A stretch of DNA of 64,000 nt from NCBI RefSeq assembly GCF_045038035.1, contig NZ_CP173427.1, positions 2,294,001 to 2,358,000 of the forward strand, written 5' to 3'. Of this stretch, positions 34,943-43,090 are shown one piece after another. A program made the position numbers and the translations under genes. This DNA is from Paenibacillus_F chitinolyticus_A (GTDB lineage: Bacteria > Bacillota > Bacilli > Paenibacillales > NBRC-103111). The stretch's first letter is position 1; every line of letters starts with the position of its first letter. The notes under the pieces are model-generated. The model had not been told where the DNA came from, searched no databases, and saw nothing but the letters and a program-made list of their open reading frames with translations.

Positions 34943-36132
34943 TTTGAAACCTCCTTTTCCCTTTGGGGATCTCCGGTAAACGTTTTCTTGACTACTCCGA
35001 TCCGCCGGATGGTCGCGTCGGACGTGCATCTGATGTTGACTTTTTTGCTGAATATTTCATTCCACTCTTTACTCATCCGGTTCCATTCCTTCGGGTATTT
35101 CCATTCCAAATAGCGGTTCAGCTGAAACGCGTCGGTTCCCATCTGCTGAGTCAGCTGGATCGAGCGCTCGACATCCTCCCTGATTTTGTCTTCTACACTT
35201 TTTTCCATTTTTTTGAGCTGGTCGTGATTTTTTAAATCAATGGCGGAGTAAGAAGCGACGATATCCAGGTCCGTTTTGACATGAATGTTGTACGTGAGGG
35301 TGCCTCCCGTCAATTCGGGCCGGATTTGGGTCGAATTCCGCTCGACGAGCAGACTGACGACTTTGCCGTCCGTCGGGGAAGGCACCGTAATCTCCCGTGT
35401 TTCGGGCTTGCCCTGTATCCACAGCGCTCCTGCGGCTTTTTTGCCCGGCAGTGAACCGACCATCTTGTCCCCTTTGAATACAGCCGCTCCGTCGGGTCCC
35501 ATCCAATATTCCTCTTTGGATTCGTTCAAAATGCCCATTTTACCGAAAACAAGGCGGGTAGCCAGAAAATCTCCGCCCATGTAATGGGCTTTCAAGATAT
35601 CTTTGAAATTGATGGTCGTCGCTATTTTGCGTCTGCCGTAGGCATAGAAAATATCGGACGGGAAACGTTCCATGGTCACAGGGAGCTGGATAACCTGATC
35701 GACGCTGCCGTGCGTCACGAATAAGTTCGCATTGATGTGTATTCTCGGTTCCCGGGCTATCAGATCCAGCAGCGATCCGATACCTTCCTCGGCGTACCGA
35801 TTTCCGATAATGACGACGCGAGTCTGTCCGAATGTAATTTTCCGCGAGAGATCGTTCTGGATTTTACGGAAGGCGTCGCTCAGGTTCGAATCGATTTTGG
35901 AAAAGTACGTAAACGGCTCGCGCCCCGATTGGGAGGCACCTCCCACTTCACCGGGAATCAACCGGTTCGCCAACGGCATGCCCAGCACAAGCTCGTATCC
36001 GTCATCGGTTTTGTCCACCATCACCATCCTCACGAATGCCCGGTCGTTCAGCTCAACCGAGGACCAGCATCCCGGAAGGAGAAGAAGGGAGAGAAGGATC
36101 CCCGCTAATCTTGCCGTCATTCGCATGCTCAT
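34939..36132 (-). CDS. gerC: GerC-type spore germination lipoprotein, Ger(x)C family
   Basis: This 397-residue lipoprotein has a signal peptide with lipobox LLPGC (Cys at residue 22), followed by WSSVELNDRAFVRMV, the hallmark of Ger(x)C proteins. AAGGAG lies five bases before the ATG. It directly abuts the gerA stop codon and overlaps the small membrane gene. The C subunit sits on the outer face of the spore inner membrane and is needed for the receptor to work. The length is typical of the family. Confidence 0.94.
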   Translation of the reverse strand: MSMRMTARLAGILLSLLLLPGCWSSVELNDRAFVRMVMVDKTDDGYELVLGMPLANRLIPGEVGGASQSGREPFTYFSKIDSNLSDAFRKIQNDLSRKITFGQTRVVIIGNRYAEEGIGSLLDLIAREPRIHINANLFVTHGSVDQVIQLPVTMERFPSDIFYAYGRRKIATTINFKDILKAHYMGGDFLATRLVFGKMGILNESKEEYWMGPDGAAVFKGDKMVGSLPGKKAAGALWIQGKPETREITVPSPTDGKVVSLLVERNSTQIRPELTGGTLTYNIHVKTDLDIVASYSAIDLKNHDQLKKMEKSVEDKIREDVERSIQLTQQMGTDAFQLNRYLEWKYPKEWNRMSKEWNEIFSKKVNIRCTSDATIRRIGVVKKTFTGDPQREKEVSK

Positions 36133-37755
36133 TCAATCTCCTTCCTCGGCGGGATTCGCCCACTTGCGGCCGTTCGGCTTCTGCCTGTCAAGATTGCGGG
36201 AGGAGGTAAACTTGGGCCGCGTGATCATGGTCCACCACGGCGCTCTCACGAAAATGTCTTTCATATCCTTCGGAACCATCGGCACGACCGGAGACAGGTA
36301 GGGGATGCCGAACGACTTCAGCTCCGTGAGATGGATATAGATCAGGATCATGGCGCAGGCAATGCCCACCAGCCCGAATCCGCCCGCCAGGATCATGATG
36401 GGAAAGCGCAGCAGCCGGAACGAGAGCCCGAGATCGTAATGCGGGATAATAAAAGAGGCGATGCCCGTCAGCGAGACGATAATGACCATCGCCGCCGAGG
36501 CGATGCCCGCCTGCACGGCTGCCGTTCCGATAATGAGCGCGCCGATGATGGAGACGGCCTGTCCGACCGATTTCGGGATACGCGTGGCCGCTTCCCTCAG
36601 AGCTTCGAAGAAAACTTCCATGATCAGCGCCTCGACAAACGCCGAGAAAGGGACGACCTCTCTGGAGGAAGCGATCGTAATCAGCATTCTTTCCGGGATC
36701 GTTTCCGGATGAAACGTCGTAACGGCGATATAAAAGGAGGGCAGCAGCAAAGAAACGAACAGGAACACGTACCGGATCCAGCGGATCCACGAGCCCGCCC
36801 AGAAGCGCTGGTAATAATCTTCGGCGGACTGCATCATCATGAACAAGGTTGTGGGCGCCATAACGACAATGGGCGTTCCTTCCACAATAATGGCGATTCT
36901 CCCTTCGAGAAGGGCGGCGGCGACGACATCGGGACGTTCCGTATACTGCAGCTGCGGAAAAGGAGAGTACGGGTTGTCTTCGATAAATTCCTCCAGGTAG
37001 CTGGAGCCCATAACCGAATCGATCTCGATATCGGCGAGCCGCCTGGCAACTTCCTTGACCAGCGCGGGGCTGCATACGTCCTCCAGGTAGGCCGTGATGA
37101 CCCGTGTGCGGGTCTTCGTGCCGATGATTTGTTCCGCGCATTTGAAACTGTGCGTCCGGAGCCGTTTTCGGAGCATGGACAAGTTGTCCTGAATACTCTC
37201 GACAAACGCCTCCCGAGGTCCACGGATAACGGTTTCGCTGTTCGGTTCGTCGACTTGCCTTTTGACGTAAGAGCTCAGCCCGAACGACATCATGCGGGAC
37301 TCCCCATCGAGCAGAAGCACAGCGCTGCCTTCCAAAATATCCTGAAGCGCATCCGTCATCGTCAGAAGTGTTTTCTGGCGGTCGGCAGGAAGCATTTTGC
37401 GGTCGAAGAGGTTTCCGGCGAGATTTTCTTCTCCTTGTACGAACCGGTCGTCTAGAATCACTTTCAGTACGCTCTGCTGCAAATCATTCCGGTCCACGGA
37501 CCCTTCGATGTAGACCAGGAGGCAGGGCGTATTTTTCCCGGCCGTAAAGGTGTGATAAACGACATCGGAACAATGGGCGAGCAGCGTTTTCAGCCAGCCC
37601 GTTCTTTCCGCCAGCGAAGCGCCGGCCGGTTCTTCTGCGGCGCCGGCCGCTTCGGGGGAACCGGAGTCCGAAGTATCCGGAGACGGCTGCTGCCGCGGCT
37701 GCCTTTTGGGAGGACGGTTTGCAAGTTTGGGAAAACCGCGAAGAAAGAATGCCAT
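36133..37755 (-). CDS. gerA: GerA-family spore germination receptor subunit
   Basis: This 540-residue protein has a hydrophilic N-terminal half with a Pro/Ala-rich linker (residues 15-50), a conserved cytoplasmic domain (about 60-290; VYIEGSVDRNDLQQSV, RGPREAFVE), and four to five membrane segments from about 305 to 480. PRESERVED family text includes SSYLEEFIEDNPYSPFPQLQYTERPD, cited here only in part. AGAGG precedes the ATG by eight bases. It is the first gene of the operon, and a candidate forespore promoter lies 35-63 bp upstream. The receptor would sense a nutrient germinant, whose identity is not readable. Confidence 0.95.
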   Translation of the reverse strand: MAFFLRGFPKLANRPPKRQPRQQPSPDTSDSGSPEAAGAAEEPAGASLAERTGWLKTLLAHCSDVVYHTFTAGKNTPCLLVYIEGSVDRNDLQQSVLKVILDDRFVQGEENLAGNLFDRKMLPADRQKTLLTMTDALQDILEGSAVLLLDGESRMMSFGLSSYVKRQVDEPNSETVIRGPREAFVESIQDNLSMLRKRLRTHSFKCAEQIIGTKTRTRVITAYLEDVCSPALVKEVARRLADIEIDSVMGSSYLEEFIEDNPYSPFPQLQYTERPDVVAAALLEGRIAIIVEGTPIVVMAPTTLFMMMQSAEDYYQRFWAGSWIRWIRYVFLFVSLLLPSFYIAVTTFHPETIPERMLITIASSREVVPFSAFVEALIMEVFFEALREAATRIPKSVGQAVSIIGALIIGTAAVQAGIASAAMVIIVSLTGIASFIIPHYDLGLSFRLLRFPIMILAGGFGLVGIACAMILIYIHLTELKSFGIPYLSPVVPMVPKDMKDIFVRAPWWTMITRPKFTSSRNLDRQKPNGRKWANPAEEGD

Positions 37756-37789
37756 GGCGTATCCTCTGCCTTTACTCGTGAAGTCTACT

Positions 37790-37818
37790 TAGTTTGTCTT
37801 CAAGCGTTTTCTTTATTC
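37790..37818 (-). promoter_or_regulatory. Candidate sigma-G promoter of the germination operon
   Basis: On the minus strand GAATA, 17 bases and CAAACTA match the forespore consensus (gHATR, about 18 bases, CATWHTA) with one mismatch in the -10. The -10 ends 35 bp before the gerA ATG, a fitting distance. Confidence 0.55.
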
Positions 37819-37899
37819 TGGATGCGAAGGAATGAGAAGGAACTAGAAGGGATAAGGAGCAGCCAGGTAGGGGGATCGGATAAAGGGGAAGGCCGCTGT

Positions 37900-38238
37900 T
37901 TATTGCGACCAGACAGCCATCAAAAGGCGGTTTACAACCGCCGAGAACAGGAAGAGGAAACCAAGGCGCGTATGACCTGCCGCAAACAGAGAGGCCGTTC
38001 CCATACCGAAGATAGCCGCTTCCATAACCAAGTGCCACGGCTGAGGAAGGGAATAACTTGCTTTAGGAGACATGAACAGCCCCCAAACGACAGCGGTCAA
38101 CAGCGGTGCCCCGGCACCCAGCAGCGTCTTCGTCATCCAGCCGTCTCCTTTCGTCATTCCCCAATAGCCGACCGCGACGAGAAGACAGCATTCCAGAACA
38201 AACCGAATGACCAGGTTACCAGCTAAAACGGCAGCCAT
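37900..38238 (-). CDS. YrdB/DUF2568-family small membrane protein
   Basis: This 112-residue protein with four hydrophobic segments resembles YrdB (DUF2568): LVIRFVLECCLLVAVGYWG, then GAPLLTAVVWGLFMSPKA. The ATG lies seven bases after AAAGGAG. The function of the family is unknown. Its promoter contains two identical-type operators, so it is tightly controlled by an unlinked repressor, possibly of the TetR type, which makes an inducible stress role likely. It is monocistronic. Confidence 0.85.
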   Translation of the reverse strand: MAAVLAGNLVIRFVLECCLLVAVGYWGMTKGDGWMTKTLLGAGAPLLTAVVWGLFMSPKASYSLPQPWHLVMEAAIFGMGTASLFAAGHTRLGFLFLFSAVVNRLLMAVWSQ

Positions 38239-38257
38239 AGAGACACTCCTTTCACCA

Positions 38258-38305
38258 AACTAATCTTGTTAGTTTTATAATAACTAATGACGTTAGTTTT
38301 GTAAA
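38258..38305 (-). promoter_or_regulatory. YrdB-gene promoter with two AACTAA-N5-TTAGTT operators
   Basis: On the minus strand TTTACA (plus 38300-38305), a 17-base spacer and TATTAT (plus 38277-38282) form a good promoter. Two perfect palindromes, AACTAA-N5-TTAGTT, occupy 38282-38298 (the spacer) and 38258-38274 (just past the -10), centred 24 bp apart. No regulator gene lies next to them. Confidence 0.75.
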
Positions 38306-38434
38306 CGAAAAGGAATTTACTTCCTCGGATCTCTAACTTTTTATTGCGCTCTGTGATCGAACCTGATAAAATTTTTCGGCTGTCTTAAAAAAACGGAAAA
38401 TAACCGCCTATAGTGGGGAGAACAGGAGGACGGG

Positions 38435-38956
38435 ATGAAATTATTACTGATCGGACCCGGCGGTTCGGGAAAATCCACCTTTGCCCGGGAACTCGGCGAT
38501 AAGCTGGAGCTGCCTCTTTATCATCTGGACGCGTACTATTGGAAACCGGGATGGGTGCCGACCCCGAATGAAGAATGGGACGAATTCATCGGCAAGCTCA
38601 TCCAAGAGCCCGCTTGGATTATGGACGGAAATTACGGAAGGACGCTGGATATGCGTCTGAAGGCTGCGGATGTCGTCATTTTTTTCGATCTGCCTTCCTG
38701 GCTGGTCGTCTACCGGGTGTTTAAACGCCGGATCATGTACCACAACCGGACGCGGCCGGATCTTAATGAAGGCTGTCCGGAACAGCTCGATTGGGATTTC
38801 GTCAAATGGGTGTGGAACTTCCGGAGGCACAAAAGACCGCAGCTCCTGAAACAGCTGGAGAACTGCGGAGACCACGTCCGTGTCTTCATCGTGAAGAACG
38901 GAAAGGACAAGCAAAACATTTTGGAAGAGCTGCTTTCCTTTCGTTCTTCCGTCTGA
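38435..38956 (+). CDS. P-loop kinase-like ATPase (FlaR-like, adenylate kinase-related)
   Basis: This 173-residue protein has an N-terminal P-loop LLIGPGGSGKSTFARELG, a Walker B-like segment VVIFFDLPSW and an Arg-rich lid (RVFKRRIMYHNRTRPDL). It matches the group annotated as 'DNA topology modulation protein FlaR', which are probably small-molecule kinases. AGGAGG lies four to six bases before the ATG. It is monocistronic, plus strand, divergent from the YrdB-like gene. The substrate is unknown. Confidence 0.85.
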   Translation: MKLLLIGPGGSGKSTFARELGDKLELPLYHLDAYYWKPGWVPTPNEEWDEFIGKLIQEPAWIMDGNYGRTLDMRLKAADVVIFFDLPSWLVVYRVFKRRIMYHNRTRPDLNEGCPEQLDWDFVKWVWNFRRHKRPQLLKQLENCGDHVRVFIVKNGKDKQNILEELLSFRSSV

Positions 38957-39073
38957 CTCCATTAATTTTACGCGGGCAATTCCGGAGCTCTACGGCCGTT
39001 TTCGTGCGGATTTTGTTTGAGAATGTTCTGTTTGAGGTACTTATGGTATATCTACCGAAGGAAGGTGAGTCCC

Positions 39074-39313
39074 ATGACGGAACCGAAAAAAACGAGCCAT
39101 GAATTGGAACGCCAGACTCAGCAAAAGGGCAACCGCGACCATCCGGAGCAGTATCCGACCGAGAATGAAAGCCTGTTCGATCTTCACGAAAGCGAAAAAC
39201 ACGTCGATCCGATTCCGATGGAAGATTTAAATATGGAGCAGAAGGAAGAAAAGGACAAAAGCGCCACGAAGTCCAATTCTTCCAGCCCGGACAAGTATCA
39301 TTCGGGCTTCTAA
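39074..39313 (+). CDS. Small hydrophilic protein, 79 residues
   Basis: The product is highly charged and probably disordered, starting MTEPKKTSHELERQTQQ and rich in Glu, Lys, Asp and Ser. I chose the ATG at 39074 since GGAAGGTGA lies six bases before it; the longer frame from 39017 has none. There is no membrane segment or cysteine. A strong terminator follows within 45 bp. The family is not recognised; its composition is like small spore-associated or stress proteins of bacilli, but this is not evidence of function. Confidence 0.72.
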   Translation: MTEPKKTSHELERQTQQKGNRDHPEQYPTENESLFDLHESEKHVDPIPMEDLNMEQKEEKDKSATKSNSSSPDKYHSGF

Positions 39314-39353
39314 AGACGGGTTGCGGATGATTCCGGCAATCCGGACCTGACAA

Positions 39354-39395
39354 GAAAGCCGGTGTCCGCTTAACGAAGCGGATACCGGCTTTTTC
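39354..39395 (+). terminator. Terminator of the small hydrophilic gene
   Basis: AAGCCGGT and TCCGCTT pair with AAGCGGA and ACCGGCTT, with one mismatch, followed by T residues. Confidence 0.85.
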
Positions 39396-39649
39396 GGCGC
39401 CAGGGACCGGTTGAGGGGTGCGCGCGCGGAAAATCCGATGAAACATCTCATCACGGGCGTTCCGGATTGTGCTGAAGGCCCCACCCTTACCCGTCCGCTT
39501 CGCACCGCGCTCAGTTCCCCCGGCGCAGTTAGTTAGGCGCAGGCATGAAGGTGGTCTACAGCATCGGTCGTGGGAGCGCTGCCGGCCGATTAAGTGGATG
39601 TTACGCCGGACGGTATTGCCGCGCGCAGCCGTTTGGCGCGCAGGGTCCG

Positions 39650-40489
39650 TCAGCTCCGGTCCATGAGCTGCATCAGCTTCATTTCCGTCGACGATTCCTG
39701 CGCGGGAGTATAAATGCTGCAGCGCAAATCCGTGCTGCCGTGCACCTGCAGGGATGTCAGGTCGAACAGCATTTTCCCCGCTTTGGCATGCCGGAACTCG
39801 ATCAGAACTTCCGGTGCGGAACTCACCTTGCTTTGTTCCCACAGCCGGTTGAATTCGGGATAGGTGAGCTTCATTTCGGCCAGGAACCCGTTATACCACT
39901 CGTCTTCGAAATACTGGCCGTAATAGGCGCGGAAAATAGCCAGAAAGCCGCTGACGAAATCTTCCCAGTTTACCGCAAGACGGCGGAATTCCTTGCGCGC
40001 AAACAGGAGGGAGATCATGTTGCGCTGTTCGGGCGGAATCTTCTCGAAATCGAGGAATACGCGCGTGGCCGCCTCGTTCCAGCCGACAATCGTACACCTG
40101 CGGTCGGAGATGATGGTCGGGCAGTTTTTCAGCTCCTGCAAAATTTTCTGCAGGGAGGGGGAAATTTGCGGCAGCTCCTCCTGGAGCAGGTGAATGCCCG
40201 AGCTGGCTTCCAGCGCCAGGGAAGTGAGGTATTTCCGCTCATCTACCGTCAGCCGCAGCGCGGAAGCGATATTTTCCAGCACGGAGGCCGACACTTTAAT
40301 ATCCCGTCCCTGCTCCAGCCACGTATACCAGGTCGTGCTGACCCCCGCGAGCTGGGCCACTTCTTCTCTGCGAAGCCCCGGAGTTCTTCGCCTGGTTCCG
40401 GCGGGGAGCCCCATGTTTTGCGGGAGCAGCTTGGCACGCTGGCTTTTCAGAAAAGCCGACAGAGCCTCCAGCCTTTCTTCCTTGTTCAT
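39650..40489 (-). CDS. XRE-type regulator with MmyB-like ligand-binding domain
   Basis: This 279-residue protein has an N-terminal Cro/C1-type helix-turn-helix (RTPGLRREEVAQLAGVSTTW, then YTWLEQGRDIKVSASVLENI) and a C-terminal MmyB-like PAS-fold ligand domain (residues about 105-270). GAGGAG precedes the ATG. MmyB-like regulators bind small hydrophobic ligands, perhaps fatty acids, and often control a divergent oxidoreductase. Here the divergent gene is a fabF-type synthase, so a link to fatty-acid metabolism is plausible but unproven. Confidence 0.88.
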   Translation of the reverse strand: MNKEERLEALSAFLKSQRAKLLPQNMGLPAGTRRRTPGLRREEVAQLAGVSTTWYTWLEQGRDIKVSASVLENIASALRLTVDERKYLTSLALEASSGIHLLQEELPQISPSLQKILQELKNCPTIISDRRCTIVGWNEAATRVFLDFEKIPPEQRNMISLLFARKEFRRLAVNWEDFVSGFLAIFRAYYGQYFEDEWYNGFLAEMKLTYPEFNRLWEQSKVSSAPEVLIEFRHAKAGKMLFDLTSLQVHGSTDLRCSIYTPAQESSTEMKLMQLMDRS

Positions 40490-40611
40490 TCGCTCATCTC
40501 CTCGAATCCTTATCGTAGTAGTAATTATACTAGAATAAACTACAACTTGTAATAGGATACATCCGGTGACAGGATGAGGATATGGACAGCTTATATAGAG
40601 GAGGATCTACG

Positions 40612-41850
40612 ATGGAACGAGTCGTGATAACAGGGATGGGCATAATTTCACCGCTGGGCAACGGGGTGGCCCCGTTTTGGGAACGTCTGGTGCAGGGGCA
40701 ATCGGGGATCTCCCGGATCGACACCTTCGATACGACCCGCTACAAATCGAAAATTGCCGGACTTGTGCGAGATTTTGACGGAGAAGCGTTATTCGGACGC
40801 AAGGAAGCGAGAAAAATGGACCGCTTCTGCCAGTTCGCTCTGGCGGCCGCCGATCAGGCCCTGCTGGATGCGGAGCTGAATCTGGACAGGACGGACCGGG
40901 AGCGCGTCGGGGTGTACGTGGGCTCCGGCATCGGCGGGATCGGCACCCTGCTGGCGCAGAACCGGGTGCTGCTGGAGCGCGGGCCGGAGCGGGTCAGCCC
41001 CACGCTTGTGCCGATGATGATCTCGAACATGGCGGCGGCCACGATCTCGATCCGGCATCAGGCGCTCGGGCCGACGATGTCGCCGGTCACGGCCTGCTCC
41101 ATCGGCAACACCGCCATCGGCGAAGCGTTCCGCACGATCCGCACGGGCGACGCGGACGTCATCATCGCCGGGGGCACGGAAGCGGCCGTCAGCGAAATTT
41201 CGCTGTCGAGCTTCGGCAATGCCACGGCGATTTCCACGCGCAACGAAGAGCCCGCGAAAGCGAGCCGGCCGTTCGATGCGGGAAGAGACGGCTTCGTGAT
41301 GGCCGAAGGGGCCGGCATCCTGATTCTGGAGTCGCTGAGCCATGCGCAGCGCCGGAATGCCCGTATCTACGCGGAAGTGACCGGATACGGCGCAAGCTCC
41401 GACGCCTACCACATGGTGGCGACTCATCCCGAGGGAAGAGGGGCGCAGCAGGCCATGAAATCGGCCTTGGCGAGCGCGGGAATCGCTCCGGGCGAGGTGG
41501 ATGTCATCAGCGCGCACGCGACGAGTACGGGAGTAGGGGACAAGTCCGAGACGGTCGCGATCAAAAGTCTCTTCGGAGAGGACGCTTACCGCATACCCGT
41601 CACAGCCAACAAATCCATGACGGGTCACATGCTCGGAGCCGCGGGCGGGGCAGAAGCGATCGCGCTCGTCAAAACTTTGCGGGAAGGCATCATTCCTCCG
41701 ACGATTAATCTGGAGCAAAGGGACCCGGATTGCGATCTGGATTATGTTCCCGGAACGGCGAGAAAAACGGAGCTCGAAATCGGTCTTTCGAACTCGTTCG
41801 GATTCGGCGGGCACAATGCGGTCATTGTGCTGCGTAAATACAGGGAGTAG
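40612..41850 (+). CDS. fabF: Beta-ketoacyl-ACP synthase II
   Basis: This 412-residue condensing enzyme elongates fatty acids by joining malonyl-ACP to acyl-ACP. The catalytic triad is intact: Cys162 (VTACSIGN), His302 (SAHATSTGVGD) and His339 (NKSMTGHMLGAAG). The ATG at 40612 lies seven bases after GAGGAGG; the upstream frame from 40582 overlaps that site. It is monocistronic, without the fabH or fabD neighbours of a main fatty-acid operon, and so may be a second copy with a special role. The divergent MmyB-like regulator may control it. Confidence 0.93.
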   Translation: MERVVITGMGIISPLGNGVAPFWERLVQGQSGISRIDTFDTTRYKSKIAGLVRDFDGEALFGRKEARKMDRFCQFALAAADQALLDAELNLDRTDRERVGVYVGSGIGGIGTLLAQNRVLLERGPERVSPTLVPMMISNMAAATISIRHQALGPTMSPVTACSIGNTAIGEAFRTIRTGDADVIIAGGTEAAVSEISLSSFGNATAISTRNEEPAKASRPFDAGRDGFVMAEGAGILILESLSHAQRRNARIYAEVTGYGASSDAYHMVATHPEGRGAQQAMKSALASAGIAPGEVDVISAHATSTGVGDKSETVAIKSLFGEDAYRIPVTANKSMTGHMLGAAGGAEAIALVKTLREGIIPPTINLEQRDPDCDLDYVPGTARKTELEIGLSNSFGFGGHNAVIVLRKYRE

Positions 41851-41971
41851 CCGGACGGACATCGGCCTCGGCTTATGGTTAACCACCGTCATGTGACGCC
41901 GAGCACCGAGCACCGCGCGCCGGGCTTCGGGCGGTGCGGAATGACAGCGGGCATGTTTCAAAAACAGCGTT

Positions 41972-42865
41972 TCAAAACAGCCCGCAGTTTTCGAGAATCT
42001 CTTCGGTACTCAGCAGAGTCGCTTCACCGATGGTCACATCGTTCGCCCCTAGAAAAGCTTGAACGGCGGCATAGCCGACCGAATACCCCGCGAAAGGGGA
42101 CACGCCAGCAGGAGCATAACCCTGTTCCCAGGCATACAAGTCCCCGAACATGTAGCTGCTGACTTCGGCAAACCCTTTGAGGGCCAGGGCGTCTTTGAAC
42201 ACATGGAGCGAGTAGTCGAAGTCGTCCGGCTCCATGGAGGTGACCCAGGGGCCCAGCAGCTTCTCGCCGTAAAGCTCGCGGGCAAACGACTCGGCAAGGC
42301 CTTCGATGACGAGATAATCGCCCAGCGTCACGTTTCCGTGATCCCAGCCGAAATAGGAAAACCGCAGATTATGATGAAATTCGTGGGCGATGACGGCGGG
42401 AAGCCGGGGTAAATTCCATTCGGTCGGATGGAGCGTGACCTGGATGTACCCGGGAATGCCTCCGAACCCGCATGTTCCTCCTTGAAGCTGAAGCTTGAGG
42501 GGATCGGCGAGATACAGGCCGAACCGGAGCTCGTCCGCGCGGACCCGCAGCTTTGCCTGCTCGGCAAAGCTCATGCAGCGCCGCAGGGCGGACAGGGCTG
42601 TCTCCTCCGCCTTCGCCAGCCGGAGTTTCTCCAGCGCCGCCAGGCCGGTCTCCGTCTCGCGGACGGAGAGATAGCCGAGCATCCCCGAAGCGGTCAGGAC
42701 GTCATAGCCTCCGGGCTGCCCTGCTTTAAGCGGAACCCCGATGAGGCTCCACATCGTTTCGAAAGGTTTCATCATCGTATAACGGAAATAATTTTCCCGT
42801 TTGTCCTCAGGCAGGTCATACAGGCTGGCATAGTGGTTCAATGTCGGTTCTATGGCAAGTTTCAT
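41972..42865 (-). CDS. DUF2268-family putative zinc metalloprotease (YjaZ-like)
   Basis: This 297-residue soluble protein has the metalloprotease motif VIAHEFHHNLRF (HEFHH, residues about 163-167) and a downstream EGLAESFARELYGE segment (third ligand, Glu) as in DUF2268 proteins. The ATG lies about ten bases after CAGGAGG. No signal peptide is visible. It is preceded by a MerR-type promoter whose sequence matches that of the merR gene at 56863, so it is likely activated by that regulator. Its substrate is unknown; the context suggests a response to a small-molecule signal. Confidence 0.88.
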   Translation of the reverse strand: MKLAIEPTLNHYASLYDLPEDKRENYFRYTMMKPFETMWSLIGVPLKAGQPGGYDVLTASGMLGYLSVRETETGLAALEKLRLAKAEETALSALRRCMSFAEQAKLRVRADELRFGLYLADPLKLQLQGGTCGFGGIPGYIQVTLHPTEWNLPRLPAVIAHEFHHNLRFSYFGWDHGNVTLGDYLVIEGLAESFARELYGEKLLGPWVTSMEPDDFDYSLHVFKDALALKGFAEVSSYMFGDLYAWEQGYAPAGVSPFAGYSVGYAAVQAFLGANDVTIGEATLLSTEEILENCGLF

Positions 42866-42889
42866 ATGAGATAGCCACCTCCTGCCGCC

Positions 42890-42920
42890 AGTCTAAACGA
42901 TCACGTAACGTGAGGGTCAA
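42890..42920 (-). promoter_or_regulatory. MerR-type promoter of the DUF2268 gene
   Basis: On the minus strand TTGACC, a 19-base spacer and TAGACT form the over-long promoter that MerR activators need. The spacer holds the palindrome TCACGTTACGTGA. The same arrangement and sequence precede the MerR-TipAS gene at 56863. Confidence 0.75.
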
Positions 42921-42951
42921 GGGGGAAACGGAAAGAGATCCGGCGTTTAGA

Positions 42952-42975
42952 GACAGCTCACAGAGCTGTCTTTTA
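42952..42975 (+). terminator. Short hairpin of unclear role
   Basis: AGACAGCTC pairs with GAGCTGTCT around three bases, with a short TTTAT after it on the plus strand. No plus-strand gene ends just upstream, so it may be a remnant or an element of the promoter region of either neighbour. Confidence 0.35.
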
Positions 42976-43090
42976 TTTATCATATAAAAAGATAAAATCT
43001 TACATAGTCTTACATAAAAGGAAAAGGAATAAGATGGAAGTCTGTCGAATACATGGCTAAGGAACAACAGACGTGAGGCTGGAGGGGATT

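Noticed and set aside
38886..39842. Minus-strand open frame of 318 codons
   Set aside because: It runs across two terminators and two supported genes; no family sequence is seen.
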